Shown: piece by piece, positions 43,128 to 51,037 of the stretch
Layout of the letters: each line of letters starts with the position of its first letter
Numbering within the stretch: the stretch's first letter is position 1
Source: Streptomyces sp. NBC_00287
Lineage (GTDB): Bacteria > Actinomycetota > Actinomycetes > Streptomycetales > Streptomycetaceae
Length of the DNA: 64,000 nucleotides
Assembly (NCBI RefSeq): GCF_036173105.1
Contig: NZ_CP108053.1
Coordinates: forward strand, 1,860,001-1,924,000
Direction of reading: 5' to 3'
Translations under genes and position numbers: made by a program
Notes under the pieces: generated by a model
Seen by the model: the letters and a program-made list of their open reading frames with translations, nothing else
The model's database searches: none
Told to the model about the DNA's origin: nothing

Positions 43128-43867
43128 CCACCCCACTCCGGCTGCTCTGTTTCCCCTACGCCGGCGCGGGAGGATCGCTCTTCGCGCGCTGGCAGGGCGA
43201 ACTGGCGGACCGGGGCTGCCCGGTGGAGGTGGTCCCGGTCCGACTGCCGGGCCGGGAGGGCCGGGCGAGGGAGCCTCGGTTCACGGAACTCGCGCCGTTG
43301 GTACGGGCGTTGGAAGCGGACCTGACCGAACTCCTCGACGAACCCCACCTGATGTACGGCCACAGTATGGGCGCCCTGGTCGGCTACGCCCTGACCCTGC
43401 GCCGACAGGCCGGCGGCGCGGTGCTCCCCCGGGCCCTGCTCCTGGCGGCCCACCGCGCACCGCACCTGCCCGCGCCGCACATAGCGCCGATCGACGCCCC
43501 TGACGCGGAACTCGCGGCGGCGCTCGCCCGACTGGGCGGCCTGCCGCCCCTCCTCCTGAACCACCCCGAGTGGCTGCGCGCCCTGCTCCCGATCATCCGC
43601 GACGACCTACGGGTCTGCGCGGACGCGGCCTCGCTGCACCCGCAGCCGGTACGCGTCCCCCTGCACCTGTTCGCGGGCGAGGAGGACATCCTGGTCCGCG
43701 TCCCGGAGGTACTGGCCTGGCGCCGCTACGCGGGCCTGGGCTGCGAGCTCCGCACAGTGCCGGGCGGCCACTTCTTCCCACGGACGCACGAGGGTGCGCT
43801 GCTGGATGAAGTGGCGTGTGTGGTGAAGCGAGAGGTCACGCCGCGAGGCGTGTACGGAGCAGCCTGA
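43124..43867 (+). CDS. Type II thioesterase
   Basis: 247 residues: alpha/beta hydrolase with the nucleophile in MYGHSMGALVGY (Ser81), the FPYAGAGG oxyanion loop and the His in VPGGHFFPRTH. Such enzymes remove wrong or stalled acyl groups from carrier domains, here those of the tetronate cluster. Coupled to the SARP gene (ATGA). Its last 32 bp overlap antisense with the MFS remnant. Confidence 0.92.
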   Translation: MTTPLRLLCFPYAGAGGSLFARWQGELADRGCPVEVVPVRLPGREGRAREPRFTELAPLVRALEADLTELLDEPHLMYGHSMGALVGYALTLRRQAGGAVLPRALLLAAHRAPHLPAPHIAPIDAPDAELAAALARLGGLPPLLLNHPEWLRALLPIIRDDLRVCADAASLHPQPVRVPLHLFAGEEDILVRVPEVLAWRRYAGLGCELRTVPGGHFFPRTHEGALLDEVACVVKREVTPRGVYGAA

Positions 43868-44414
43868 GGGTCGTGGCCCCGCTGAGCACACCGAGCGGGA
43901 GATTCATCCAGAACGCCTTCTCACCGAGCATGAGCCCCGCCGCGAGACCGACAAGCAGCACGCCACTCCACCCGAGCAGTGCCGCCTCCCGCCGGTCGGG
44001 CGACGGGAACGCCCGCGGCAGCAAGGTCAGCGCGACGGCGGTGAGCGCGGCGGCACCGGCGCCCTGCACCCCGCGCAGAACGAGGAAGGAGGCAGGGCTG
44101 GTGATCAGACCGAAGGCGATCACGGCAGAGGACTGGACGAACATCCACAGCCCGGCGAGCAGGACGAGGAACGGCCCGATGCGGGCACAGAGCCAACGCA
44201 GCGGCAACAGCAGCACACCGAGGGCAAGAACGTAGACGACGACGGCCCAGAGCAGTCCGGCAGCGGCGACGCACCCGCAGGCAGAGGCAACAAGAAACTG
44301 GCTGATGCTGAGAGCAACAGCAAGTGTGGCGCCCCGACAGGGGTGCGGGGCTGTGACATTTGCGGCTCCGCCGCGTGGGCGCGACAAGCCCCTCCCGGCC
44401 CGCAGATCGGTCAC
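43836..44414 (-). pseudogene. Truncated MFS transporter with a repeat-derived N-terminus
   Basis: 192 residues. Residues about 40-185 resemble the first half of a 14-helix MFS drug exporter (VYVLALGVLLLPLRWL, FLVLRGVQGAGAAALTAVALTLL, FWMNLPLGVLSGATTLRLL). The expected first helix (LDxTIVNVALP) is absent and the second half is missing. The first ~30 residues are translated from a Streptomyces intergenic repeat (44330-44408). Its GTG overlaps the monooxygenase stop. It looks like a decayed exporter; a functional short membrane protein cannot be excluded. Confidence 0.65.
44330..44408. repeat. REP-like Streptomyces extragenic repeat
   Basis: Contains GCGCCCCGACAGGGGTGCGGGG followed by TGCGGCTCCGCCGCGTGGGC (44361-44380) and GCGACAAG. 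I recognise this block order from many Streptomyces intergenic regions. The element includes short inverted repeats and covers the 5' end of the MFS-like open frame. Confidence 0.65.
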
Positions 44415-45652
44415 AACGCGGCCTGCACTTTTGCCACCCGCTCCCCCGGCCGCTGCACCTGAAAATACGCCCCGGCAAGCACACGCCGAGTAAGCCGAGG
44501 ACTACTGCTCACCACCCGATAAAGCGTCCGGCGCCAAGCCGAACCCATCGCCCCGTCAAGCGTGAACAACCGCTCCTGACGAAGCTGAAGCGCACGCGAG
44601 CGCGCAACCGACCCCTCCCGAGACCGCTGAAACGCCTCCGCCGCGGCGAGCAGCGAGGCCGTGGAGCCGCCGTCGTCCGAGAAGGCGGCAGCCACCCGCG
44701 GTGCCAACGTCACGGCATCGATGATCGCGTGATTGACCCCCTGCCCAAGAATCGGGGTAAGGGTATGCGCCGCGTCACCGATCAGCGCGAGACCAGGAGC
44801 CGACCAACGCGGCACGACGGTCGTGAAAATGTCCAGCATCGAGGTGTCGGACCAACTGCGCACCTGCTCGCGCACGGTCGCCGACAGCTCTGGAGCCAGC
44901 AGATCCAGTCGTTCGTACAGCGCGGGCAGCCCCTGGCCCCGCATCTCCCGCAGCCCGCCCTTGGGGATGTTGAACCCGACGCGGACACTGTCGGGCCTGG
45001 TGGGGATGAACAGCCCGTGCTGGTCGCCGCGGATGCGCACCCGATACGTACGGTCGTCCCAGGCGTCGTACGGGAAGGGCAGCTTGAGCCAGATGACATC
45101 CCGTTCGAGGGGGACCTTGCGGTAGGCGAGGCCGGCCATGTCGCGGACCTTGCTGAAGCGTCCGTCGGCGGCCACCGTCAGGCTGGCGCGGATCTCGGTC
45201 TCGCCGTCGGGGGTGCGGGCCCGCACCCCGGCGACCGCGCCCTCGCCGTCGTACAGCAGGCCGGTCGCGGTGGCGCCCTGCAGGAGGCGGAAGCCGGGAT
45301 GTCCGGCGCCGGTCTCGGCGAGCGCCGCGAGCAGGGTGGGCTGCGGCAGCTCGACAGGGAAGGGGTGCGGGTAGCGGAAATCGGCGAACTCGGCGCGGAA
45401 GACGGTGTGTCCGCTGTCGTCGATCTCCATGCGGTGCATCTGGACGTAGGACCCGTCGAGCCGGTCGAGCAGGCCGAGCCGGTCCAGCAGCCAGACGGAG
45501 TCCGGGGAGACCGACTCCCCGCGGAAGGAGCGGTTGAAGTGCCCGCTCGCTTCCAGGACGACGACGGGCACGGACCGCCGGGCCAGTTCCACGGCGAGGG
45601 TGAGCCCGGCGGGCCCGCCGCCCACCACGCACACGGACGTCTGCATCGACAT
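44411..45652 (-). CDS. FAD-dependent monooxygenase/oxidoreductase (PHBH/UbiH fold)
   Basis: 413 residues. The N-terminal dinucleotide site is VVGGGPAGLTLAVELARR, and the second FAD motif GDAAHTLTPILGQGVNHAI is diagnostic of the aromatic hydroxylase/UbiH group. A DG motif (VAADGRFSKVRD) lies between. ATG 45652 is chosen, with another in-frame ATG at 45646. It diverges from the FkbH-led operon over 122 bp containing two cluster motifs, so it is probably a tailoring enzyme (hydroxylation or epoxidation of the acyl chain) for the product. Substrate is inferred only from context. Confidence 0.88.
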   Translation of the reverse strand: MSMQTSVCVVGGGPAGLTLAVELARRSVPVVVLEASGHFNRSFRGESVSPDSVWLLDRLGLLDRLDGSYVQMHRMEIDDSGHTVFRAEFADFRYPHPFPVELPQPTLLAALAETGAGHPGFRLLQGATATGLLYDGEGAVAGVRARTPDGETEIRASLTVAADGRFSKVRDMAGLAYRKVPLERDVIWLKLPFPYDAWDDRTYRVRIRGDQHGLFIPTRPDSVRVGFNIPKGGLREMRGQGLPALYERLDLLAPELSATVREQVRSWSDTSMLDIFTTVVPRWSAPGLALIGDAAHTLTPILGQGVNHAIIDAVTLAPRVAAAFSDDGGSTASLLAAAEAFQRSREGSVARSRALQLRQERLFTLDGAMGSAWRRTLYRVVSSSPRLTRRVLAGAYFQVQRPGERVAKVQAAL

Positions 45653-45719
45653 GGCACTCCCCAGGCTGTAGGTGGGTGGTCCGGTCCCTCGCACTGACGC
45701 CCGATCCTCGGCACCCCCG

Positions 45720-45757
45720 CTTAAGCCGCCCTTGCACAAGACGCACTTAAGCCACCC
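45720..45757 (-). promoter_or_regulatory. Cluster motif copies 2 and 3 before the tetronate operon
   Basis: CTTAAGCCGCCC (45720-45731) and CTTAAGCCACCC (45746-45757), read on the plus strand, lie between the monooxygenase and FkbH-like genes. The complement GGGNGGCTTAAG matches the site at 37871-37882. A single regulator could control the exporter, the monooxygenase and the operon. Confidence 0.6.
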
Positions 45758-45774
45758 TCCCCAGGCTCCCCGCC

Positions 45775-47586
45775 ATGACCACCGACGCCCTCGACCGGCT
45801 GCGCTCGCTCCGCCGGTACGGCCCCGAAGTCCCCGCGCTGCTCGCGGAACTCGCCGCCGGACCCGACCCGTTCGGCGCGCTCCAGTCGGCCGGCCGGGCC
45901 CTCGCCCGTTTGGCACACCACCTGGAACCGGTGCAGGTCACCGTCACCGGCAGCGGCACCCTCGACGGCCTGGTCCCCTCCCTCACCGCCGAGTTCGCGC
46001 GCCACGGCCTCGGACTCGACCCGAGCATGGGCGACTTCGGGGCCTGGGAGCGCGAACTCCTGAGCACCTCAAGCCCGGCTGCCCTGCTGCTGTGCGTACT
46101 CGACGCCTCCACCGTCTTCGACGCGCTGCCCGTCCCCTGGACGGTCGCCGACGCCGCCCACGCCACGGCCGACCTGCTGGCCCGGCTCGACGCCCACGCC
46201 GCCCGGCACGCCGAGCACGCGAGCGGCCTGCTCGTCCTCAACACGCTCCCGCTGCCGTACACGGAGACCCACCAGCTCCTGGATCTGCGCGCCCGAGCCG
46301 AACTCGGCGCGCTCTGGCGGGAGTTCAACGCGGGCCTGCTGCGCCTCGCCCTGCGCCATCCGCGCGTCCAGGTCATCGACCTCGACCCCCTGCTGACCTC
46401 GGGCGGCCCCCTCCACGACCCCCGCCTCGCCGCCTACGCGAAGGCCCGCCTCGGCCCCGAGCTACTCGCCCGTTACGCCCGCGAGGTCGGCCATCTGGCC
46501 CGCGCCCTGCGCGGCCGGGCCCGGAAGGTGCTGGTGCTGGACGCGGATCAGACCCTGTGGGACGGGGTGCTCGGCGACGCCGGACCGGAGGGCATCGCGG
46601 CGGCGCACACGCTGCGCGGGGAGGCGTTCGGGCGGTTCCAGCGGGTTGCCAAACAGCTCGCTGCGCAAGGAGTGCTGCTCGCCGTGTGCTCCAAGAACGA
46701 CCGCGAGCCCCTCCTCGCGGTACTGCGCGAGCACCCGGACATGCTGCTGCGGGAGCCGGACTTCGTTGCCGTGCACGCCGGTTGGGGGCCGAAGGACGTC
46801 GCCCTGCGGGAGATCGCCGAGGCGCTGAATCTCGGCGTCGACAGCCTCGTGTTCGCCGACGACTCGCCCTTCGAGCGCGGCCAGGTCGCGGGCGCCCTGC
46901 CCGCCGTACAGCTGATTGCGCTGGACGACGAACCGGCGCTGCATGTCGAACGGCTGCTGGCGGACGGGTGGTTCGACGTTCCGGAGCTGACCGATGCCGA
47001 TCTGCGGCGGGCGGAGGGGTATCGCAGCGAGTCGGACCGGGCGCGGCTGCGGGAGAGCGCTCAGTCGTACGAGGAGTATCTGGCGCAGCTGGGAGTCGTC
47101 GTCGAGCTGTCGGCGCTCCGGCCGCACGAAGTGGCTCGAGTCGCCCAACTCACCCAGCGGACCAATCAGTTCAACCTTACGACGCGGCGGATGTCGGCCC
47201 CCGAGGTGCAGGCGTACTCGGATGGGCCGGGCGGGCTTGTCGTGACCGTCGGCGCGCGGGACAAGTTCGGGGACAACGGGCTCGTGGGGGCGGTCTTCGT
47301 GCGGCGCGAGCCCGAGGCCTGGCATGTGGACAACGCCCTGCTCAGCTGTCGGGTCTTCGGCCGGGGCATCGAACAGGCGGCGTTCGCCGCGCTGTTGACG
47401 GAGGCCGCCAAGACCGGCGTCGCGGCCGTGTACGGCAGCTACCGGCCCACGGCCAAGAACCACCGAGTGCGGGATCTGTACCCCTCGCTCGGCTTCGAGC
47501 CGGGAGCCGAGGGCGTCTTCCGCCATTCCCTCCGCCGGCTGCCCGAGGTACCGGCACACATAGCGCTCAGGGGGACGATTCAGTGA
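45775..47586 (+). CDS. FkbH-like HAD-superfamily glyceryl transferase/phosphatase (tetronate C3 loader)
   Basis: 603 residues. An N-terminal domain of about 240 residues precedes the HAD motif VLVLDADQTLWDGVLGDAG (Asp256, Asp258), then AVCSKNDREP and FADDSPFER, and a GNAT-like C-terminal domain (RTNQFNLTTRRMS). FkbH-like proteins dephosphorylate 1,3-bisphosphoglycerate and load glyceryl onto a carrier protein. With the KAS III, small ACP, acyltransferase and hydrolase downstream this is the tetronate starter of the C3 unit. First gene of the ten-gene operon. Confidence 0.9.
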   Translation: MTTDALDRLRSLRRYGPEVPALLAELAAGPDPFGALQSAGRALARLAHHLEPVQVTVTGSGTLDGLVPSLTAEFARHGLGLDPSMGDFGAWERELLSTSSPAALLLCVLDASTVFDALPVPWTVADAAHATADLLARLDAHAARHAEHASGLLVLNTLPLPYTETHQLLDLRARAELGALWREFNAGLLRLALRHPRVQVIDLDPLLTSGGPLHDPRLAAYAKARLGPELLARYAREVGHLARALRGRARKVLVLDADQTLWDGVLGDAGPEGIAAAHTLRGEAFGRFQRVAKQLAAQGVLLAVCSKNDREPLLAVLREHPDMLLREPDFVAVHAGWGPKDVALREIAEALNLGVDSLVFADDSPFERGQVAGALPAVQLIALDDEPALHVERLLADGWFDVPELTDADLRRAEGYRSESDRARLRESAQSYEEYLAQLGVVVELSALRPHEVARVAQLTQRTNQFNLTTRRMSAPEVQAYSDGPGGLVVTVGARDKFGDNGLVGAVFVRREPEAWHVDNALLSCRVFGRGIEQAAFAALLTEAAKTGVAAVYGSYRPTAKNHRVRDLYPSLGFEPGAEGVFRHSLRRLPEVPAHIALRGTIQ

Positions 47587-49331
47587 GCAGCACCTTCACC
47601 TCCGTGGTCCTGGAGAACACCGCCGCGCACGCGGCCAAGGACGCCCTGATCCACCTCCGCGACGACGCAGAGGAGCGCGTCAGCTACGCGGCCCTCGACA
47701 GCCGCGCCCGCCGGATCGCCGTGTGGCTGCGCGACCGGGGTGCGGTCGGCCGGCCCGTACTGCTGCTGTATCCCCCGGGCACCGGCTTCGTCGCGGCGTT
47801 CCTCGGCTGCCTGTACGCCGGAGCGGTCGCCGTGCCCGCGCCGCTGCCCACCGAGCAGGGCCGCCAACTGGCCCGTGTCTCCGGCATCCTGCGCGACGCG
47901 GAGGCGGCGGCCGTCCTGACCTCGCCCGAACTCGCCCGGACGCTGGAGGCCTGGCTGTCCGGCGAGGCGATGGCGGACGTACCGTGTCTGGGCACCGACG
48001 GCGACGGCGACTTCGCCGACCCGGCAGACTGGCGGGCGCCGGATCCCCGCCCCGACGACCTCGCGTTCCTCCAGTACACCTCGGGCTCGACCAGCGACCC
48101 CAAGGGCGTGATGGTCACCCATGCCAACCTGCTGGCCAACGAGGCGGCGATCCAGGCGTGGACCGGGACCGGACCGGACACGATCGGGGGCGGCTGGCTG
48201 CCGCACTATCACGACCTCGGGCTGATCGGGCACATCCTCCAGCCGCTGTACGCGGGCGGCACGGCGGTGCTGATGTCGCCGACGTCGTTCCTGAAGCGGC
48301 CGTACCGCTGGCTGCGGATGATCGACGACTACCGGCTGAGCGGGAGCGGCGGCCCCAACTTCGCCTTCGATCTGTGCGTGCGCCGGATCACCGACGAGCA
48401 GATGGCGAACCTGGACCTGTCCGGCTGGCGGGTCGCCCCGAACGGCGCCGAGCCGATCCGTGCGGACACCCTGCGCGCCTTCGCGGAGCGTTTCGCGCCC
48501 GCCGGTTTCCGGCCCGAGACCTTCTTCCCCTGCTACGGCATGGCGGAGACGACCCTGCTGGTGACGGGCGCCCGGCCGGAGTCGGCGCCGGTGGTGCGGA
48601 CCGTGGACGCGGCGGCGCTGGAGCGGGGCGAGCTGGCGGAGCCCGTGGCGGGCGCGCGGGTGCGGACCCTGGCCGGCAGCGGGACCGTACGGGACGGCGA
48701 GATCCGTATCGCCGAGCCCGCCTCGGGGGCCGCCTGTCCGCCGGGCACGGTCGGTGAGATCTGGGTGCGGGGCCCGAGCGTGAGCCCAGGCTACTTCCGC
48801 GATCCGGCGGCCACCGCGCACAGCCGTACGCCCGACGGCTGGCTGCGCACCGGCGATCTCGGGGTCCTGGACGGCGAGGAGCTGTTCGTCACCGGCCGGT
48901 TGAAGGAGGTCATCATCCTCGCGGGCCGGAACCTGTATCCGCATGACGTGGAGCGTGCCGTGCAGTCCGCCGACCGTTCGCTCGCGGCCGGAGCGGGCGC
49001 CGCGTTCGCCGTGCAGAGCGACCAGGGGGAGCACCTGGTGGTGGTGCAGGAAGTGCGGGCGGCGGCGGTGCCGGACGGCGATCTGCGCGCGGTGGCCACG
49101 GCCGCGCAGTTGCTGATCGGCCGTCAGTTCGCGGTGGCGGCGGGCAATGTGGTGCTGGTCCGTCCGGGCACGGTCCGGCGCACCACGAGCGGGAAGGTCC
49201 AACGCACCCTGATGCGGCGGCTGTTCCTGGAGGGCGCCCTCGTCCCGCTGTACGAGGTGCTCCAGCCGCCGGTGCGGGAGCTGGTCGCCGACGCGGCGGA
49301 CCGGGCGCTGGAGCGGGTGGGCCCGGCATGA
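47583..49331 (+). CDS. Fatty acyl-AMP ligase (FAAL)
   Basis: 582 residues of the AMP-binding superfamily. P-loop QYTSGSTSDPKGVMV (about 164-178), GWLPHYHDLGLIGHILQPL and CYGMAETTL are of the FAAL type, with LRTGDLGVLDGEELFVTGRLKEVI before the C-terminal lid. FAALs activate fatty acids as adenylates and pass them directly to an ACP, here probably the ACP at 52698. GTG 47583 overlaps the FkbH stop (GTGA). Confidence 0.92.
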   Translation: MSSTFTSVVLENTAAHAAKDALIHLRDDAEERVSYAALDSRARRIAVWLRDRGAVGRPVLLLYPPGTGFVAAFLGCLYAGAVAVPAPLPTEQGRQLARVSGILRDAEAAAVLTSPELARTLEAWLSGEAMADVPCLGTDGDGDFADPADWRAPDPRPDDLAFLQYTSGSTSDPKGVMVTHANLLANEAAIQAWTGTGPDTIGGGWLPHYHDLGLIGHILQPLYAGGTAVLMSPTSFLKRPYRWLRMIDDYRLSGSGGPNFAFDLCVRRITDEQMANLDLSGWRVAPNGAEPIRADTLRAFAERFAPAGFRPETFFPCYGMAETTLLVTGARPESAPVVRTVDAAALERGELAEPVAGARVRTLAGSGTVRDGEIRIAEPASGAACPPGTVGEIWVRGPSVSPGYFRDPAATAHSRTPDGWLRTGDLGVLDGEELFVTGRLKEVIILAGRNLYPHDVERAVQSADRSLAAGAGAAFAVQSDQGEHLVVVQEVRAAAVPDGDLRAVATAAQLLIGRQFAVAAGNVVLVRPGTVRRTTSGKVQRTLMRRLFLEGALVPLYEVLQPPVRELVADAADRALERVGPA

Positions 49332-51037
49332 CCTTCGAGCACTCGCCTTACCGCCTCGCCGAAGAGCTGGAGCTGTACCTGGGCGACCCGAACGACCGGC
49401 GCGGGCCCTTCTCGTACGACACCTGCGCGCGGCTCGACGCCCGGGAGGAGTTCCCGGCGGAGATCTGCCGGCTGCTGGACGACTGGGGGCTGCCCGACTA
49501 CTACGTGCCGACCTTGGCGGGCGGCCGGCTGCGCGACTACGAGCACGCGTTGCAGTTGATGCGGACGGTGGCCCGCCGGGATCTGACGGTGGCCGTGGCG
49601 CACGGCAAGACCTACCTCGGCGCCGTCTGTGTGTGGATCGCGGGCAGCGCCGAGCAGGCGGCCCGGCTGGGCGCGGACATCCGGGCCGGGGTGCCGGTGG
49701 CGCTCGGTCTGACCGAGCGGGCGCACGGCAGCGATCTGCTCGCCGGCGAGGTGGAGGCGGTGCCGGACGGCTCCGGGAACTGGCGGGTGAGCGGCGAGAA
49801 GTGGCTGATCAACAATGCCACCCGGGGCAGTGTGCTGACCCTGCTCGCCCGTACCGCCGAGGACGGCGGACCGCGTGGCTTCAGCGTGCTGCTGGCCGAC
49901 AAACGCGAGCTGGAGTCGGGCAGTTACCGCCATCTCCCGAAGGTCCCCACGCACGGCATCCGCGGCGCCGACATTTCCGGTATCGCCCTCGACCGGGCCC
50001 GGCTGCCCCGCTCGACGGTCGTCGGCGGCGAGGGCGGCGGCATCGAGACGGTGCTCAAGGCGCTCCAACTGACCCGCACGATGTGCGCCTCGCTGTCCCT
50101 GGGCGCCGCCGACCACGGCCTCGCCCTGGCCCTCGACTTCGCGGAACAGCGGCGGCTGTACGGCAGGCCGCTCGCCCAACTCCCCCAGGCACGGCACGTG
50201 TTGTCCGCCGCGGCGGCCGATGTCCTCGTCCATGAGGCCCTCGCCCTGGTCGCCTCGCGGCTGGTGCATACGGCGACCGGTGAGCTGAGCGTGATGTCGG
50301 CGGTCACCAAGTACTTGGTGCCGACCGGCACGGAGGAGCTGCTGCGCGAGCTGGCCGCGCTGCTCGGCGCTCGGGCTTTCCTCACTGGTGTCGAGCGGTA
50401 CGGCATGTTCGAGAAGATCGAGCGCGACCATCGCATCGTCTCCCTTTTCGACGGCAACACGCTGGTCAATCTCAACTCGCTGGTGAGTCAATTCCGTTCA
50501 CTGGTACGCAACTGGCGTCGCCCGCGTCTCGACCCGGCCCCGGCCTGCGATCTGTCCGTACCGCTCCCCGACTTCGACCCGGCGGACCTGTCCCTGATGT
50601 CGCGGTACGGCAGCTCCCTGCTCAGCGCGCTCCCCGCGTGGACGGCGGCCTTGGAGGGCCACCCCGCCGCGGAAGCGGCCCGGCGGCTGCTGGCCGTCAC
50701 CGAGGGCGTGATCGAGGAGATGGCGGCGCCTCGCGAGCTCGTCGGTGGAGTCCCGTACGAGGCCTTCGAGACGGCCCGCCGTCTCTGCCTGTGCTGCGCG
50801 GGCGCTGCCTGCATGGGCCTCTGGCTGCACAACCGGCTGGTCGCCACCGGAGGCGTCTGGCGCGACGGCGTCTGGCTGCGCGCGGGCCTGGACCGGCTGC
50901 TGGTACGGCTCGGCGAGCACCAGCGCGCCGCCGACCGGGAGGCGTACGACCGGCTGCTGGACGAGGCGTATGCGGCGCGGTCGGCGGGGCGGCTGTTCTC
51001 GCTGCTGCGGCTCGACCTGGCGAGGGAGACGGTATGA
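49328..51037 (+). CDS. Acyl-CoA dehydrogenase-like flavoprotein (pair member 1)
   Basis: 569 residues. FAD/substrate motif ALGLTERAHGSDLLAG and KWLINNATRG are present. The catalytic base region that reads YEGT in ordinary family members is FDGNT here (Asp375), and the helix-G position is Thr (LQLTRTM), so the base may be Asp. An extra C-terminal region of about 140 residues follows. It overlaps FAAL by 4 bp. With the next gene and the ACP it resembles the paired dehydrogenases that desaturate the lipid tails of ramoplanin/enduracidin. Inferred job: double bond(s) in the ACP-bound acyl chain. Confidence 0.88.
   Translation: MTFEHSPYRLAEELELYLGDPNDRRGPFSYDTCARLDAREEFPAEICRLLDDWGLPDYYVPTLAGGRLRDYEHALQLMRTVARRDLTVAVAHGKTYLGAVCVWIAGSAEQAARLGADIRAGVPVALGLTERAHGSDLLAGEVEAVPDGSGNWRVSGEKWLINNATRGSVLTLLARTAEDGGPRGFSVLLADKRELESGSYRHLPKVPTHGIRGADISGIALDRARLPRSTVVGGEGGGIETVLKALQLTRTMCASLSLGAADHGLALALDFAEQRRLYGRPLAQLPQARHVLSAAAADVLVHEALALVASRLVHTATGELSVMSAVTKYLVPTGTEELLRELAALLGARAFLTGVERYGMFEKIERDHRIVSLFDGNTLVNLNSLVSQFRSLVRNWRRPRLDPAPACDLSVPLPDFDPADLSLMSRYGSSLLSALPAWTAALEGHPAAEAARRLLAVTEGVIEEMAAPRELVGGVPYEAFETARRLCLCCAGAACMGLWLHNRLVATGGVWRDGVWLRAGLDRLLVRLGEHQRAADREAYDRLLDEAYAARSAGRLFSLLRLDLARETV

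Noticed and set aside
44330..44408. A terminator or small RNA between the monooxygenase and MFS-like frames
   Set aside because: The block matches a common intergenic repeat better than a dedicated terminator. No T-tract follows in either direction.
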